Assembly (NCBI RefSeq): GCF_044755465.1
Contig: NZ_JBIVRB010000008.1
Location: 173,296-237,295, forward strand
Reading direction: 5' to 3'
Origin: Peterkaempfera sp044755465
GTDB lineage: Bacteria > Actinomycetota > Actinomycetes > Streptomycetales > Streptomycetaceae
Length of the DNA stretch: 64,000 nucleotides
Part shown: one piece after another, positions 48,373-57,065 of the stretch
Layout of the letters: each line of letters begins with the position of its first letter
How positions within the stretch are numbered: position 1 is the first letter of the stretch
Position numbers and translations under genes: made by a program
The notes under the pieces: model-generated
Seen by the model: only the letters and a program-made list of their open reading frames with translations
The model's database searches: none
What the model was told of the DNA's origin: nothing

Positions 48373-49064
48373 CGGGCGTCCTCCAGGGCGGGCGTTGCCG
48401 GTTCGGCGGTGCGGGCCTGTGCCCGGGGCGAGGGCACCCAGGGGGTCAGCAGCTTGCGGCAGAGCACCAGGACGGCGTCGGCCGCGATGGCCAGCACCGC
48501 CGTGGTGACCACGGAGCTGACGGCCAGGATCGGGCGGTGGTAGAACATGGCGTCGGCCAGCAGATTGCCCAGGGCGCCCTGGTTGCCGATGAGGGTGCCG
48601 ATGCTGGCCAGGCTGATGCTGGAGACCGTCGCCACCCGCAGCCCGGCGAAGATCGCGGGCACCGCGATCGGCAGCTGCACCTGGAGGTAGCGGCGGATCG
48701 GCCCGAAGCCCATGGCGACGGCCGCCGCGTGGGTCTCCTCGGGCACCGACCGCACCCCGTCCACGATCGCGGGGACCAGCACCACCAGGCTGTACAGGGT
48801 GAGCGGGATCATCACGGTGGTCTGGCTCTGCCCGGTGTAGTCGATCAGCACCACGAAGAAGGCCAGCGAGGGCACCGCGTACAGCACGGTGGTGATGCCG
48901 AGCACCGGCGGGTACAGCCAGCGGAACCGTACGCACAGCTGCCCGATCGGCAGCGCGAGCAGCAGCCCGGCGAGCACCGGGATCAGCGCCTCCTCCAGGT
49001 GCCAGCCGACCAGGCCGAGATAGCTGTGCTGGAGGTCGCTGGGCATGTGGAAGAACTCGCTCAT
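48369..49064 (-). CDS. Osmoprotectant ABC transporter permease (first)
   Basis: A 231-residue permease, homologous in layout to the next one. Helices lie at ~30-50, 55-80, 85-105, 150-170 and 185-205, with the EAA loop AAAVAMGFGPIRRYLQVQLP. ATG 49064 overlaps the ATPase stop by 4 bp. Together the two permeases form the membrane channel of the importer. Confidence 0.92.
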   Translation of the reverse strand: MSEFFHMPSDLQHSYLGLVGWHLEEALIPVLAGLLLALPIGQLCVRFRWLYPPVLGITTVLYAVPSLAFFVVLIDYTGQSQTTVMIPLTLYSLVVLVPAIVDGVRSVPEETHAAAVAMGFGPIRRYLQVQLPIAVPAIFAGLRVATVSSISLASIGTLIGNQGALGNLLADAMFYHRPILAVSSVVTTAVLAIAADAVLVLCRKLLTPWVPSPRAQARTAEPATPALEDAR

Positions 49065-50182
49065 CCGCCCACCCCGGCCACCGGCGCCGCGTCCTCCCCG
49101 GGCGTGGCCGCGGCGTGCGCCGCCCGGATCGCCGCGCCGACGGTCTCCTGCGAGGCCACCCCGACCACCCGGCCCGCCCCGTCCACGCCGACCGCCCAGC
49201 CGGTGGGTGACAGCACCGCGCAGTCCAGGGCGGCGCGCAGCGAGTCCCGGCCGACCTCGAACGGGCGGCCGTACGGGAGGAGCGCCTGCTCCCCCGCCGC
49301 GTACCGGGCGGGCTCGGCCCAGCCGAGCGGGCGGCGCTCGGCGTCGGTGACCAGCAGATACGGCGCCGGACCCGGCTCGGCCGCAGCGCCCAGGGCCACC
49401 ACGGGCGCGGTGGTCAGCTCCAGCTGGGCGGAGCCGAAGAAGGAGAGTCGCCGGATGCCCCGGTCGGTGCCGAGGAAGTCCTCCACGAAGGCATCGGCCG
49501 GTGCGGACAGCAGCCGGTCCGGCGGGTCGAACTGGGCGAGCCGGCCACCGGTGCGCAGCACCGCGACCATGTCGCCCAGCCGGATCGCCTCGTCGATGTC
49601 ATGGGTGACGAAGACGATGGTCTTGCCCAACTCGGCCTGGATGCGCAGCAGTTCCTCCTGGAGGCCCTTGCGGACCACCGGGTCCACGGCCGAGAAGGGC
49701 TCGTCCATCAGCAGCACCGGCGGGTCGGCGGCCAGCGCCCTGGCCACGCCGACGCGCTGCTGCTGGCCGCCGGAGAGCTGGTAGGGGTAGCGCCTGGCCA
49801 TCGCGGGGTCGAGGCCGACCCGCTCCATCAGTTCCAGCGCCCGGGTGCGGGCCTCGCGCCGGTCGCGGCCGAGCAGCCGGGGGACGGTGGCGATGTTGTC
49901 CACCACGGTGCGGTGCGGGAAGAGGCCGGCGTGCTGGATGACATAGCCCATGGAGCGCCGCAGTGCGTGGACGGGCTGGCGGCGGCTGTCCTCGCCGTCC
50001 AGCAGTATCCTGCCGTCGCTGGGGTCCGTCATCCGGTTGATCATCCGCAGCGAGGTGGTCTTGCCGCAGCCGGAGGGCCCCACCAGGACGGTGATCGACC
50101 GGTCGGGTATCTCCAGGGAGAGCGCGTCCACCGCGACGGTGCCGTCCGGATAGCGTTTGGTGACCGATTCAAAACGTATCAA
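49061..50182 (-). CDS. Osmoprotectant ABC transporter, ATP-binding protein
   Basis: A 373-residue ATPase of the ProV/OpuCA type. Walker A VLVGPSGCGKTTSLRMI, Q-loop YVIQHAGLFPHRTV, signature QLSGGQQQRVGVARAL, Walker B VLLMDEPFSAVDP and the H-loop FVTHDIDEAI are all intact. Residues ~245-360 form a C-terminal regulatory, CBS-like region (YLLVTDAERRPLGWAEPARY) that in relatives senses ionic strength. The start is TTG 50182, with AAAGGA upstream. First gene of the importer operon. Confidence 0.93.
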   Translation of the reverse strand: MIRFESVTKRYPDGTVAVDALSLEIPDRSITVLVGPSGCGKTTSLRMINRMTDPSDGRILLDGEDSRRQPVHALRRSMGYVIQHAGLFPHRTVVDNIATVPRLLGRDRREARTRALELMERVGLDPAMARRYPYQLSGGQQQRVGVARALAADPPVLLMDEPFSAVDPVVRKGLQEELLRIQAELGKTIVFVTHDIDEAIRLGDMVAVLRTGGRLAQFDPPDRLLSAPADAFVEDFLGTDRGIRRLSFFGSAQLELTTAPVVALGAAAEPGPAPYLLVTDAERRPLGWAEPARYAAGEQALLPYGRPFEVGRDSLRAALDCAVLSPTGWAVGVDGAGRVVGVASQETVGAAIRAAHAAATPGEDAAPVAGVGG

Positions 50183-50318
50183 AGCGTCAGATGTCCTTTG
50201 GATCGAGCGTGCGCAGCCGTTCGTCCTCCGGAACCGGGAGCGATCCGTAGGAGCGGTCGAGTCTAGACGCCGCCCCTGACAACGCCCGGCGCCCCGCCGA
50301 ATCCGTGGCGGGCGGCTC

Positions 50319-50813
50319 TCAGGCCAGCAGCTTGTCCAGGAAGGCGGACAGCTTGGCCCGGGTGCGCTCCACCTGCTCCTCCACGGTCAGCGACTCCTCG
50401 AAGCGCCCGCCGGGCTCCGGGGTCTTCTTGCCGCGTACGTACAGCGAGCAGGCCAGGTCGGTGCAGATGCGCAGACCGACCGAGTTGCCCTCCCGCCCGG
50501 CCCGGCCCGCGCGGCGGCCGGTCATCAGGGAGACGCCGTTGCCGGGGTGCGTGGTCAGGCAGAGCGAGCACATGCTGCGGTGCAGGAAGCCGCGCTGCTG
50601 GGCGGGGTGGCGGAGCGTGACACCGATCAGCACGCCGTCACGCTCGGTGACCAGATAGCCCCGGTCCGGCGCCGAGGGGTCCCGCCAGCCGAGGAAGTCC
50701 AGGTCGCCCCAGGGGCGCTCCGCCAGGTCGTGCGGCACCGGCAGCCGCTTGGCCTCGCCCTTGGAGCAGTTGACGAACGACGCACGGATGTCCTGCTCAC
50801 TCACTGCCTGCAT
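50319..50813 (-). CDS. FBP-domain (EF-G-binding/FusB-like) protein
   Basis: A 164-residue protein of the FBP family, named after an old fibronectin-binding annotation and related to the C-terminal domain of FusB-type EF-G-binding proteins. The four-cysteine treble-clef zinc site is clear: SMCSLCLTTHPG and LRICTDLACSLYVRGKK. The N-terminal helix is SEQDIRASFVNCSKGEAKRL. In firmicutes such proteins bind elongation factor G and rescue fusidic-acid-stalled ribosomes; the actinobacterial role is untested. ATG 50813. It lies upstream of the ABC operon on the same strand. Confidence 0.85.
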   Translation of the reverse strand: MQAVSEQDIRASFVNCSKGEAKRLPVPHDLAERPWGDLDFLGWRDPSAPDRGYLVTERDGVLIGVTLRHPAQQRGFLHRSMCSLCLTTHPGNGVSLMTGRRAGRAGREGNSVGLRICTDLACSLYVRGKKTPEPGGRFEESLTVEEQVERTRAKLSAFLDKLLA

Positions 50814-50899
50814 GTCCTGGACGCTAACAGCGCCCCTCCGGGCGGGCAAAGCAATTACCGTGGGTGCCCGGACGACAAGGCTGGGGGCCGCTGGACGCC

Positions 50900-51430
50900 A
50901 TGACCGGACCGAGAAGCGCCACCTTGGAGGGCCCGGCGCGACCCTCCACTACGAAGTGCGCGGCACCGGCCCGCTGCTGCTGATCGCGGGCGGGGTGGGT
51001 GACGCCGGCGTCTCCGACGGGGTGGCGGCGCGGCTGGCCGACCGCTTCACGGTGGCCGCCCACCACCCGCGCGGCAACTCGCGCAGCCGCCTGGCCGGAC
51101 CGCCGGTGGACCAGCGGGTGGCGGTGCACCGCGATGACGTACACCGCCTGCTGGAGCTGCCGGCACCGCCCGGCGATCCGGCGTACGTCCTCGGCAGCCG
51201 CTCCGGCGCCCTGGTGGCGCGCTGCGGGCCGCCGGCGCGGCGCGGCTGGCGCCGGCCGGGGGCGCGATTCCGCCCACCTGCTGCCGTACCGGCCGGGCAC
51301 GCTGCCGGCGCAGTGGCTGGGCACCCCGGTCGTCCGGTTCCCGGGCGGGCAGGCCGGCTATGTCGAGCACCCGGCCGAGTTCGCCGAGCTGCCGGCGGTG
51401 ACGGCGACCGGCGGTGACGGCGGCCGGATG
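50900..51430 (+). pseudogene. Decayed alpha/beta-hydrolase gene
   Basis: Three reading frames must be joined to recover hydrolase sequence. MTGPRSATLEG (from ATG 50900) is frame one. HYEVRGTGPLLLIAGGVGDA, HHPRGNSRSRL and YVLGSRSGALVARCG lie in a second frame up to about 51230. HLLPYRPGTLPAQWLG, then VVRFPGGQAGYVEHPAEFAEL, is in a third frame. The nucleophile-elbow region reads GSRSGALVA, and most of the lid and the segment before the final His are missing. Two frameshifts plus an internal deletion leave ~175 of the usual ~270 residues. It is convergent with the TetR gene. Confidence 0.8.
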
Positions 51431-51435
51431 AGCCG

Positions 51436-52134
51436 TCAGGCGGTCGGCCCGTCCGCCGGGCGGATGCGGGTGCGGACGGCGCCGATCAGCAGCTCCAGGG
51501 CGAACTCGAAGTTGGCCGGGGAGTCCAGCGGGGGGATGTGGTCGGCCGCGGTCGCCAGGTGAGGGAAGCGCTCCGGGGGCAGCCGCCGGTAGTCGACCTC
51601 CCAGGCCCGCAGGTCGGCCTCGCGGGTGGGCTCGTCCAGCGCGGACAGCGCGGCCTCCATGCTGGAGTAGGCGAGGACCAGATCGGTGAAGACCCGGTAG
51701 CAGCGGGCGGCCTCCGGGTCGGGCAGTCCGGCCCGCCGCATGCAGCCGAGGATGTGCTCCACGGTCTCGAACTCGTGCGGCCGCCGGGCGGTACGGGCCG
51801 CTACCAGCTGGCCGACCTGAGGGTGCGCCATGAACGCGCCGTGGATGCGCCGGGCGACCGCCCGCAGATCCTCCGCCCAGTCGTCGGTCACCGGCAGCCC
51901 GCCGACCTGGGCGCGGGCGTGCAGCTCGTCGGTGAGCGCGAGGATCAGCTCGTCCTTGTGCCGGAAGTGCCGGTAGATGGCGGTGGGGTGGGCGCCCAGC
52001 TCCCGTCCGAGCGCGTCGAAGGTCAGGGCGGCTATGCCCTCCCGATCGCTGATCCGTAGTGCCGCCTCGGTGATGACCTGCTGGTTGAGACTGCCCCTGG
52101 GGCGCCGCTGCCTGGTCTGCGGGGTGGCCGCCAT
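51436..52134 (-). CDS. TetR/AcrR-family regulator of the divergent catabolic cluster
   Basis: A 232-residue regulator. Residues ~15-65 are the TetR helix-turn-helix (ITEAALRISDREGIAALTFD, then ALGRELGAHPTAIYRHFRHK). The remainder is a helical ligand domain. ATG 52134 is chosen; ATG 52143 with GAGGAGAGG directly before it is an alternative. It is divergent from the deacetylase-ABC-acylase cluster, and the shared 297-bp region contains a perfect inverted repeat. Repression of both directions, relieved by the imported compound or a metabolite, is the simplest model. Confidence 0.92.
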   Translation of the reverse strand: MAATPQTRQRRPRGSLNQQVITEAALRISDREGIAALTFDALGRELGAHPTAIYRHFRHKDELILALTDELHARAQVGGLPVTDDWAEDLRAVARRIHGAFMAHPQVGQLVAARTARRPHEFETVEHILGCMRRAGLPDPEAARCYRVFTDLVLAYSSMEAALSALDEPTREADLRAWEVDYRRLPPERFPHLATAADHIPPLDSPANFEFALELLIGAVRTRIRPADGPTA

Positions 52135-52228
52135 CGCGTACATCCTCTCCTCGTCACCGGACCCGGATGCTATCCAGGGCCCGGCGGAGCCGGCCCGTGC
52201 CACCGCTGCGGAGACACCGACCAGGTCT

Positions 52229-52251
52229 GATAGTCAGAAGTATTGACTATC
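52229..52251. promoter_or_regulatory. Perfect inverted repeat, candidate TetR operator
   Basis: GATAGTCA (52229-52236), seven bases, TGACTATC (52244-52251). It lies midway between the TetR gene and the catabolic cluster. The right arm contains TTGACT (52243-52248), which could serve as the -35 box of the cluster promoter, so binding would block transcription. Confidence 0.7.
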
Positions 52252-52252
52252 T

Positions 52253-52267
52253 TGTTGACCAGCAACA
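52253..52267. promoter_or_regulatory. Second inverted repeat TGTTG-N5-CAACA
   Basis: TGTTG (52253-52257) and CAACA (52263-52267) are perfect partners and sit just downstream of the main operator, inside the presumed promoter spacer. It may be a site for a second regulator or part of an extended operator. Confidence 0.4.
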
Positions 52268-52431
52268 GACTCACGGCACGACGAAGTGGCCGGTTCACAC
52301 CCCGATCGCCCACCGGCCGCTTCGCGCTCTCAGCCGACCCTGCGGTGGACCCCGACCCGCCCAGTCCCGACCCGCCCAATCCCGCCCCAGTCCCGCCCCA
52401 CCCCAGTCCCGTACGGAAGGACTCCGAAGCC

Positions 52432-53274
52432 ATGCCTCTGACCCTGCCGCCAGGCAAGAAGATCGCGGTCTCCATCGGCGCGGACTTCGATGCGCACAGC
52501 CTCTGGATGGGCACCTTCAACCTCACCTCGCCCGCCTACCTGTCCCGCGGGGAGTTCGGCGCCGAGGTCGGGGTGCCCCGCCTGCTCAAGCTGTTCGACC
52601 GCTATGGCGTACGAGCGACCTGGTGCACCCCGGGGAACACCCTGGAGACCTTCACGGACCGCTGTCTGGAGATCCGGGACGCGGGCCATGAGATCGCCGC
52701 ACACGGCTGCTACCACGAGAGCGTCACCACGCTCGAACCGGCCACCGAGCGCCATCTCATGGAGAAGCAGCTCGAACAGCACCAGCGCATCCTGGGGAGC
52801 ACACCGCGCGGCTACCGGTCGCCCTCCTGGGACTTCACCCCGCACACCCTGCCGCTGCTGGAGGAGTTCGGCTTCGACTGGGACTCCTCCCTGATGGGGC
52901 GCGACTTCGAGCCGTACCACCCGCGTCCGGTGCTGGAGCTGAACGAGGAGGGCGCCAACGTCTTCGGGCCGCCGAGCCCCGTACTGGAATTCCCGGTGTC
53001 CTGGCACCTGGACGACTTCCCCGCCCTGGAATACGTTCCGGGCAGCCTCCCCGGATTCGGCTCGACCCAGGTGACGTTCGACCGGTGGAAGGACAACTTC
53101 GACTACGCGCTCGCGAATGTGGACAACGCATTCATCGCGTACACGGTCCACCCGCAGACGATCGGGCGGGGCCACCACATCATGATGTTCGAGCGGCTGC
53201 TCGACCATATCGCCGGGCACGACGAGGTCTGGTTCGCACCGCTCAGCGAGATCTACGACACGTGGACCGACTGA
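52432..53274 (+). CDS. Polysaccharide deacetylase-family hydrolase (PuuE/PgdA-like)
   Basis: A 280-residue NodB-fold hydrolase. SIGADFDAHSLWMGTFN carries the metal/catalytic Asp region. EIAAHGCYHESVTTLEP gives the HxxxH-type pair, and GYRSPSWDFTPHTLPLLEEF and YTVHPQTIGRGHH complete the site. This branch includes HpPgdA-like deacetylases, PuuE allantoinase and cyclic imidases, acting on C-N bonds of small molecules as well as on sugars. No signal peptide, so it is cytoplasmic, which argues against cell-wall deacetylation. First gene of the cluster; GGAAGG lies upstream of ATG 52432. The leader contains a short cccgacccgccca-type tandem repeat. Confidence 0.85.
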   Translation: MPLTLPPGKKIAVSIGADFDAHSLWMGTFNLTSPAYLSRGEFGAEVGVPRLLKLFDRYGVRATWCTPGNTLETFTDRCLEIRDAGHEIAAHGCYHESVTTLEPATERHLMEKQLEQHQRILGSTPRGYRSPSWDFTPHTLPLLEEFGFDWDSSLMGRDFEPYHPRPVLELNEEGANVFGPPSPVLEFPVSWHLDDFPALEYVPGSLPGFGSTQVTFDRWKDNFDYALANVDNAFIAYTVHPQTIGRGHHIMMFERLLDHIAGHDEVWFAPLSEIYDTWTD

Positions 53275-53324
53275 TTCTGCGGCCACGCATTCACGCGACC
53301 GTGTCCATCCGGAAGGAAATCACC

Positions 53325-54389
53325 GTGGATCGTTCTCTCATACGCAGACTCGGCGCAGTGCCGGTCGTGGCGGCAATGCTCTCGGTCGCCGCCTGCTCCA
53401 CCGGCGTCAGCGCCAGCGGCGACGGCGGCGGCGCGGCCTCGGAGCCGGCGAAGTCCAGCAAGGTCACCAAGGCGGCCGACCTGCGGATCGCCTTCTTCTC
53501 CTCGGGTGAGAACAACACCTACCTCCAGGCCGGGATCGCGGCGGTCAAGGAGACGGCGAAGGCCGCGGGGGCGTCGGTGGACGTCTTCGACGGGAAGTTC
53601 GACGCGCAGGTGCAGTACAACCAGGTCCAGTCCGCGATCACCAGCGGCAAGTACAACGCCTTCGTCCTGGAGGCCAACGACGGCAACCTGCTCTGCAACA
53701 TCATCACCAAGACGGCCGCGAACGCCGGCATCCTGGTCTCGGTGATCAACCAGCCGCTGTGCGACCGGGCGCTGGGGTCCGGCGACGACCTGTGGTCGCC
53801 GGGGACCGTCACCACCGTCGCCGGGCAGACCGCCGACCTCTACCTGGACTGGGTCAAGGCGGTGGAGCGCGAGAACCCGGACGGCGGCAGCGTGGCCGCC
53901 ATCATGGGGACCTCGCTGAGCACCAACAGCATCAACTTCAAGAACGCCCTGGCCCAACTCGTCAAGGACAACCCGAAGTTCAAGGTCGTCTCCCAGCAGT
54001 ACACCGACTACACCACCCCCAAGGCGTCCGCCGCCGTGCAGACGATCCTCCAGGCGAACCCCAAGCTGGACATCGTCATGAGCAACTACTCGGGCATGAC
54101 CGTGGGAGTGACCGCCGGCGTGAAGGCGGCCGGGCGGCAGAAGTCGGTCAAGGTCTACGACATGGGCGGCGACGACTGGGCGCTCAAGGCGGTGAAGTCC
54201 GGCAGCCTCGCCGGGACCGTGATCCTGCTGCCCAAGCAGGAGGGGGCCCAGGGGGTCAAGGCGCTGATCGACACCGCCGAGGGGCGGACCGTCCCGCACT
54301 TCATCGACCTGAACAAGACGCAGACGCTGCCCGGCGGCTCCGTCTTCGTCACCCCGGCGGACGTCGACGACTACAGCGCGGAGTACTGA
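53325..54389 (+). CDS. ABC transporter substrate-binding lipoprotein (ribose type)
   Basis: A 354-residue protein with a lipoprotein signal: basic start, hydrophobic VVAAMLSV and lipobox VAAC at about residue 25. The mature part is a periplasmic-binding-protein type 1 (RbsB-like) fold: RIAFFSSGENNTYLQAGIAA, NAFVLEANDGNLLCNIITKT, and VKVYDMGGDDWALKAVKSGS. It captures the substrate outside the cell; the family takes sugars, autoinducer-2, purines and other polyols, so the ligand is open. GTG 53325 has GGAAGGAAA upstream. Its stop overlaps the ATPase start (TGATG). Confidence 0.93.
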   Translation: MDRSLIRRLGAVPVVAAMLSVAACSTGVSASGDGGGAASEPAKSSKVTKAADLRIAFFSSGENNTYLQAGIAAVKETAKAAGASVDVFDGKFDAQVQYNQVQSAITSGKYNAFVLEANDGNLLCNIITKTAANAGILVSVINQPLCDRALGSGDDLWSPGTVTTVAGQTADLYLDWVKAVERENPDGGSVAAIMGTSLSTNSINFKNALAQLVKDNPKFKVVSQQYTDYTTPKASAAVQTILQANPKLDIVMSNYSGMTVGVTAGVKAAGRQKSVKVYDMGGDDWALKAVKSGSLAGTVILLPKQEGAQGVKALIDTAEGRTVPHFIDLNKTQTLPGGSVFVTPADVDDYSAEY

Positions 54390-55906
54390 TGGCCGGCCTT
54401 CCGGAGCAGCCGCCCGTCGCGATCCGGTGCCGGAACGTCTCCAAGACCTTCGGCAGCCTCCGCGCGAACTCGGGTATCGACCTGGACGTGCGCCGGGGCA
54501 CGATCCACGCCCTGGTCGGTGAGAACGGCGCGGGCAAGTCCACGCTGCTCGGCATGGTCAGCGGCCGGATCGCCCCCAGCGACGGCTCCATCGAGGTGGA
54601 CGGGCAGGAGCTTCCGGCGGGCCGGCCGCGCGCCATCCGCGCCCTGGGCATCATGACGATCTACCAGGAGGTCATGGTCGTACCGTCGATGACCGCCGTC
54701 GACAACGTCTTCCTCGGCCAGTACCCCTCCCGTGCGGGCACCACCGATACCGGGCGGATGGCGGAGCGTTACGCGGCGCTCTGCGCCCGCTTCGGCGTGG
54801 AGGTGGACCCGCACACCCCGGCGCGCGAGCTGTCCATCGCCCACCAGCAGATCCTGGAGCTGATGCGCGGCGTCAACTCCGACGCCAGGGTGCTGCTGCT
54901 GGACGAGCCGACGGCGGCACTGGCCGAGCACGAGCGCGAGAAGCTGTTCGGGATCATCCGCGGCCTGCGCGACAGCGGCGTCACCGTCGTCCTGGTGAGC
55001 CACAACCTCGAAGAGGTGCTGGCGCTCAGCGACACGGTCACCGTGCTGCGCGACGGCCGCCTGGTCCGCACCGCACCGGCGGCGGAGTGGGACAAGACGT
55101 CGCTGATCCGGGCCATGGCGGGCCGCGAGCGGGTGATCGAGGTCGCCCGGACGCACACGCCGTCGGACCGGGTGCTGCTCAGGTCGGACGACCTGCGGAC
55201 CGGGCGCGGCACCCCGGTGCTGCCGTTCTCGGTCCACCGGGGCGAGGTCGTCGGGCTCTGGGGCCTGGTGGGCAGCGGCCGTACGTCCTTCCTCAAGGCG
55301 CTGGCCGGGCTGCGGCCCGACGCCCGGGGCGAACTCGAACTGGACGGCGAGCGGATGCCGGTCTTCCGCAGCGTACGGACGGCCCTCGCCCACGGGATCG
55401 CCATGCTCCCCGAGGACCGCAAGACCGGTCTGGTCCTCCAGATGAACGCCGTCGACAACATCCACCTGGGCAAGCCGTCCGGGCGCGGCACCCTGGCGCC
55501 GATCCGCCGCCTCGCGGAGGAGGCGGAGTCCGAGGCGAACGTCGCGGCCTTCCGGCTGGACACGGCCCGGCTGCGCGAGCCGGTCGGGCGGCTGTCCGGC
55601 GGCAACCAGCAGAAGGCGCTCTTCGCCAAGTGGCGGGCGCGGCAGCCCCGGGTGCTGCTGATCGACGAGCCCACACGCGGGGTGGACGTGTCGGCCAAGA
55701 CGGAGATCCTGGCGGCGATCAGCGCGCTGGCGGCCACCGGGGCGGGGGTCGTGGTGACCTCGTCCGAGCTGGAGGAGGTGCTCGCGATCTGCGACCGGCT
55801 GCTGATCTTCGCCGCCGGCTCCATCGTCGAGGAGATGCTGCCCGACGACCCCAGGTTCACCCCGGCCGACATCGTCGGGCTGGGCTTCCAGCAGCCGACC
55901 GGATAG
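54389..55906 (+). CDS. ABC transporter, double ATP-binding protein (RbsA type)
   Basis: A 505-residue protein with two nucleotide-binding domains, as in sugar importers of the RbsA family. NBD1: Walker A ALVGENGAGKSTLLGMV, signature ELSIAHQQILELMRG, Walker B VLLLDEPTAALAEHE, and VSHNLEEV. NBD2: degenerate Walker A GLVGSGRTSFLKAL, signature RLSGGNQQKALFAKW, Walker B VLLIDEPTRGVDVSAK. Degeneration of the second P-loop is normal in this family. ATG 54389 overlaps the preceding stop, so translation is coupled to the binding protein. Confidence 0.95.
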   Translation: MAGLPEQPPVAIRCRNVSKTFGSLRANSGIDLDVRRGTIHALVGENGAGKSTLLGMVSGRIAPSDGSIEVDGQELPAGRPRAIRALGIMTIYQEVMVVPSMTAVDNVFLGQYPSRAGTTDTGRMAERYAALCARFGVEVDPHTPARELSIAHQQILELMRGVNSDARVLLLDEPTAALAEHEREKLFGIIRGLRDSGVTVVLVSHNLEEVLALSDTVTVLRDGRLVRTAPAAEWDKTSLIRAMAGRERVIEVARTHTPSDRVLLRSDDLRTGRGTPVLPFSVHRGEVVGLWGLVGSGRTSFLKALAGLRPDARGELELDGERMPVFRSVRTALAHGIAMLPEDRKTGLVLQMNAVDNIHLGKPSGRGTLAPIRRLAEEAESEANVAAFRLDTARLREPVGRLSGGNQQKALFAKWRARQPRVLLIDEPTRGVDVSAKTEILAAISALAATGAGVVVTSSELEEVLAICDRLLIFAAGSIVEEMLPDDPRFTPADIVGLGFQQPTG

Positions 55907-55978
55907 CGGTCGGAACCAGACCACTGCTTTGTGCGCCCTGTCGGTCGGCACAAGCGTTCTCGCACAGAGGAAACCTCC

Positions 55979-56938
55979 ATGCTCAGCTCACGAGCCCAGG
56001 CATTCGTTGCCAAGTACGGCATTGTCGCGGTGCTGCTGGTCCTGATCGCCGTCGCCACGGTGCTCTACCCCCGATTCCTGTCGGCCGCCAACCTCCGCGA
56101 CATCCTGTCGCAGAACGCCGGGGTGGGAATCGTCGCGATAGGCATGACCTATGTGATCCTGGCGCGCGGATTCGACCTCTCCGTGGGCTCGATCTACGCC
56201 CTGGGCGCGACGGTGTTCGCCGGATTCTCGGTGTCGGGGAATCCGATCGTCGCCGGAATCGTCGCGCTGCTGATCGGCACCGGCGTCGGGCTGGTGAACG
56301 GCCTGCTGGTGACCCGGCTGAAGGTCAACCCCTTCGTCGCGACGCTCGGCAGTTCCTCGGCCATCTCCGGCCTGGCCTTCATCTACTCCCACTCGGCGCC
56401 CTTCGTGGTGGGCAAGCCGGACTTCCAGATGCTGGGGCTGTCCAGCCTCGGCACCGTGCCCACCCCGGCGCTGATCTTCATCGTGCTGGCCGTCGCGGCG
56501 GGCCTGGTGCTGTCCCGGACCAATCTGGGCCGCAACATCTACGCGGTCGGCGGCAATCCCGAGGCGAGCCGGCTCAGCGGGCTCCGCGTCCCGGTCCTGG
56601 TCGGCGGCACCTATGTGCTGACCGGGCTGCTGGCCACCCTGGCCGGGATGATCGACGCCTCCCGGCTCGGGGTCGGGCAGGCGGACGTGGGCGGCACCGT
56701 CGCGCTGGACGCCATCGCGGTGGTGGTGATCGGCGGCACCTCGCTGCTCGGCGGCGAGGGCGCCATCTGGCGGACCGTGGTCGGCCTCTTCATCCTGGCC
56801 ACGCTCACCAACATGTTCTACAGCCTGAACGTGAGCCAGAACTGGCAGCTCATCGCCAAGGGCGTCATCGTCGTGGCAGCCGTCGCGATGGACGGGCTGC
56901 TGCGCAGCCGCCGCGCCCGCCGACCCCAGACGGCGTGA
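55979..56938 (+). CDS. ABC transporter permease (RbsC type)
   Basis: A 319-residue permease of the BPD_transp_2 family with about eight to ten helices. Hallmarks: MTYVILARGFDLSVGSIYAL, GLVNGLLVTRLKVNPFVATL, NIYAVGGNPEASRLSGLRVP and AIAVVVIGGTSLLGGEGAIW. ATG 55979 follows AGAGGAAA. Together with the lipoprotein and ATPase it completes a ribose-type importer; one permease suffices as a homodimer. Confidence 0.94.
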   Translation: MLSSRAQAFVAKYGIVAVLLVLIAVATVLYPRFLSAANLRDILSQNAGVGIVAIGMTYVILARGFDLSVGSIYALGATVFAGFSVSGNPIVAGIVALLIGTGVGLVNGLLVTRLKVNPFVATLGSSSAISGLAFIYSHSAPFVVGKPDFQMLGLSSLGTVPTPALIFIVLAVAAGLVLSRTNLGRNIYAVGGNPEASRLSGLRVPVLVGGTYVLTGLLATLAGMIDASRLGVGQADVGGTVALDAIAVVVIGGTSLLGGEGAIWRTVVGLFILATLTNMFYSLNVSQNWQLIAKGVIVVAAVAMDGLLRSRRARRPQTA

Positions 56939-56994
56939 GCACACCCCCCGGCCCAGCCGCCGTGCGCCGGCCGACCCGTGTCCCCACAACACCG

Positions 56995-57053
56995 CGCACC
57001 CAGCACCCAGCACCCAGCACCGAGCACCCAGCACCGAGTACCCAGCACCGAAT
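56995..57053. repeat. Seven-bp tandem repeat before the acylase gene
   Basis: The units cacccag and caccgag alternate about eight times in a row between the permease and the acylase genes. This is a minisatellite in a leader region, ending about 12 bases before the acylase start; AGGAGG (57056-57061) follows it and serves as ribosome-binding site. Confidence 0.85.
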
Positions 57054-57065
57054 CAGGAGGCTTCC

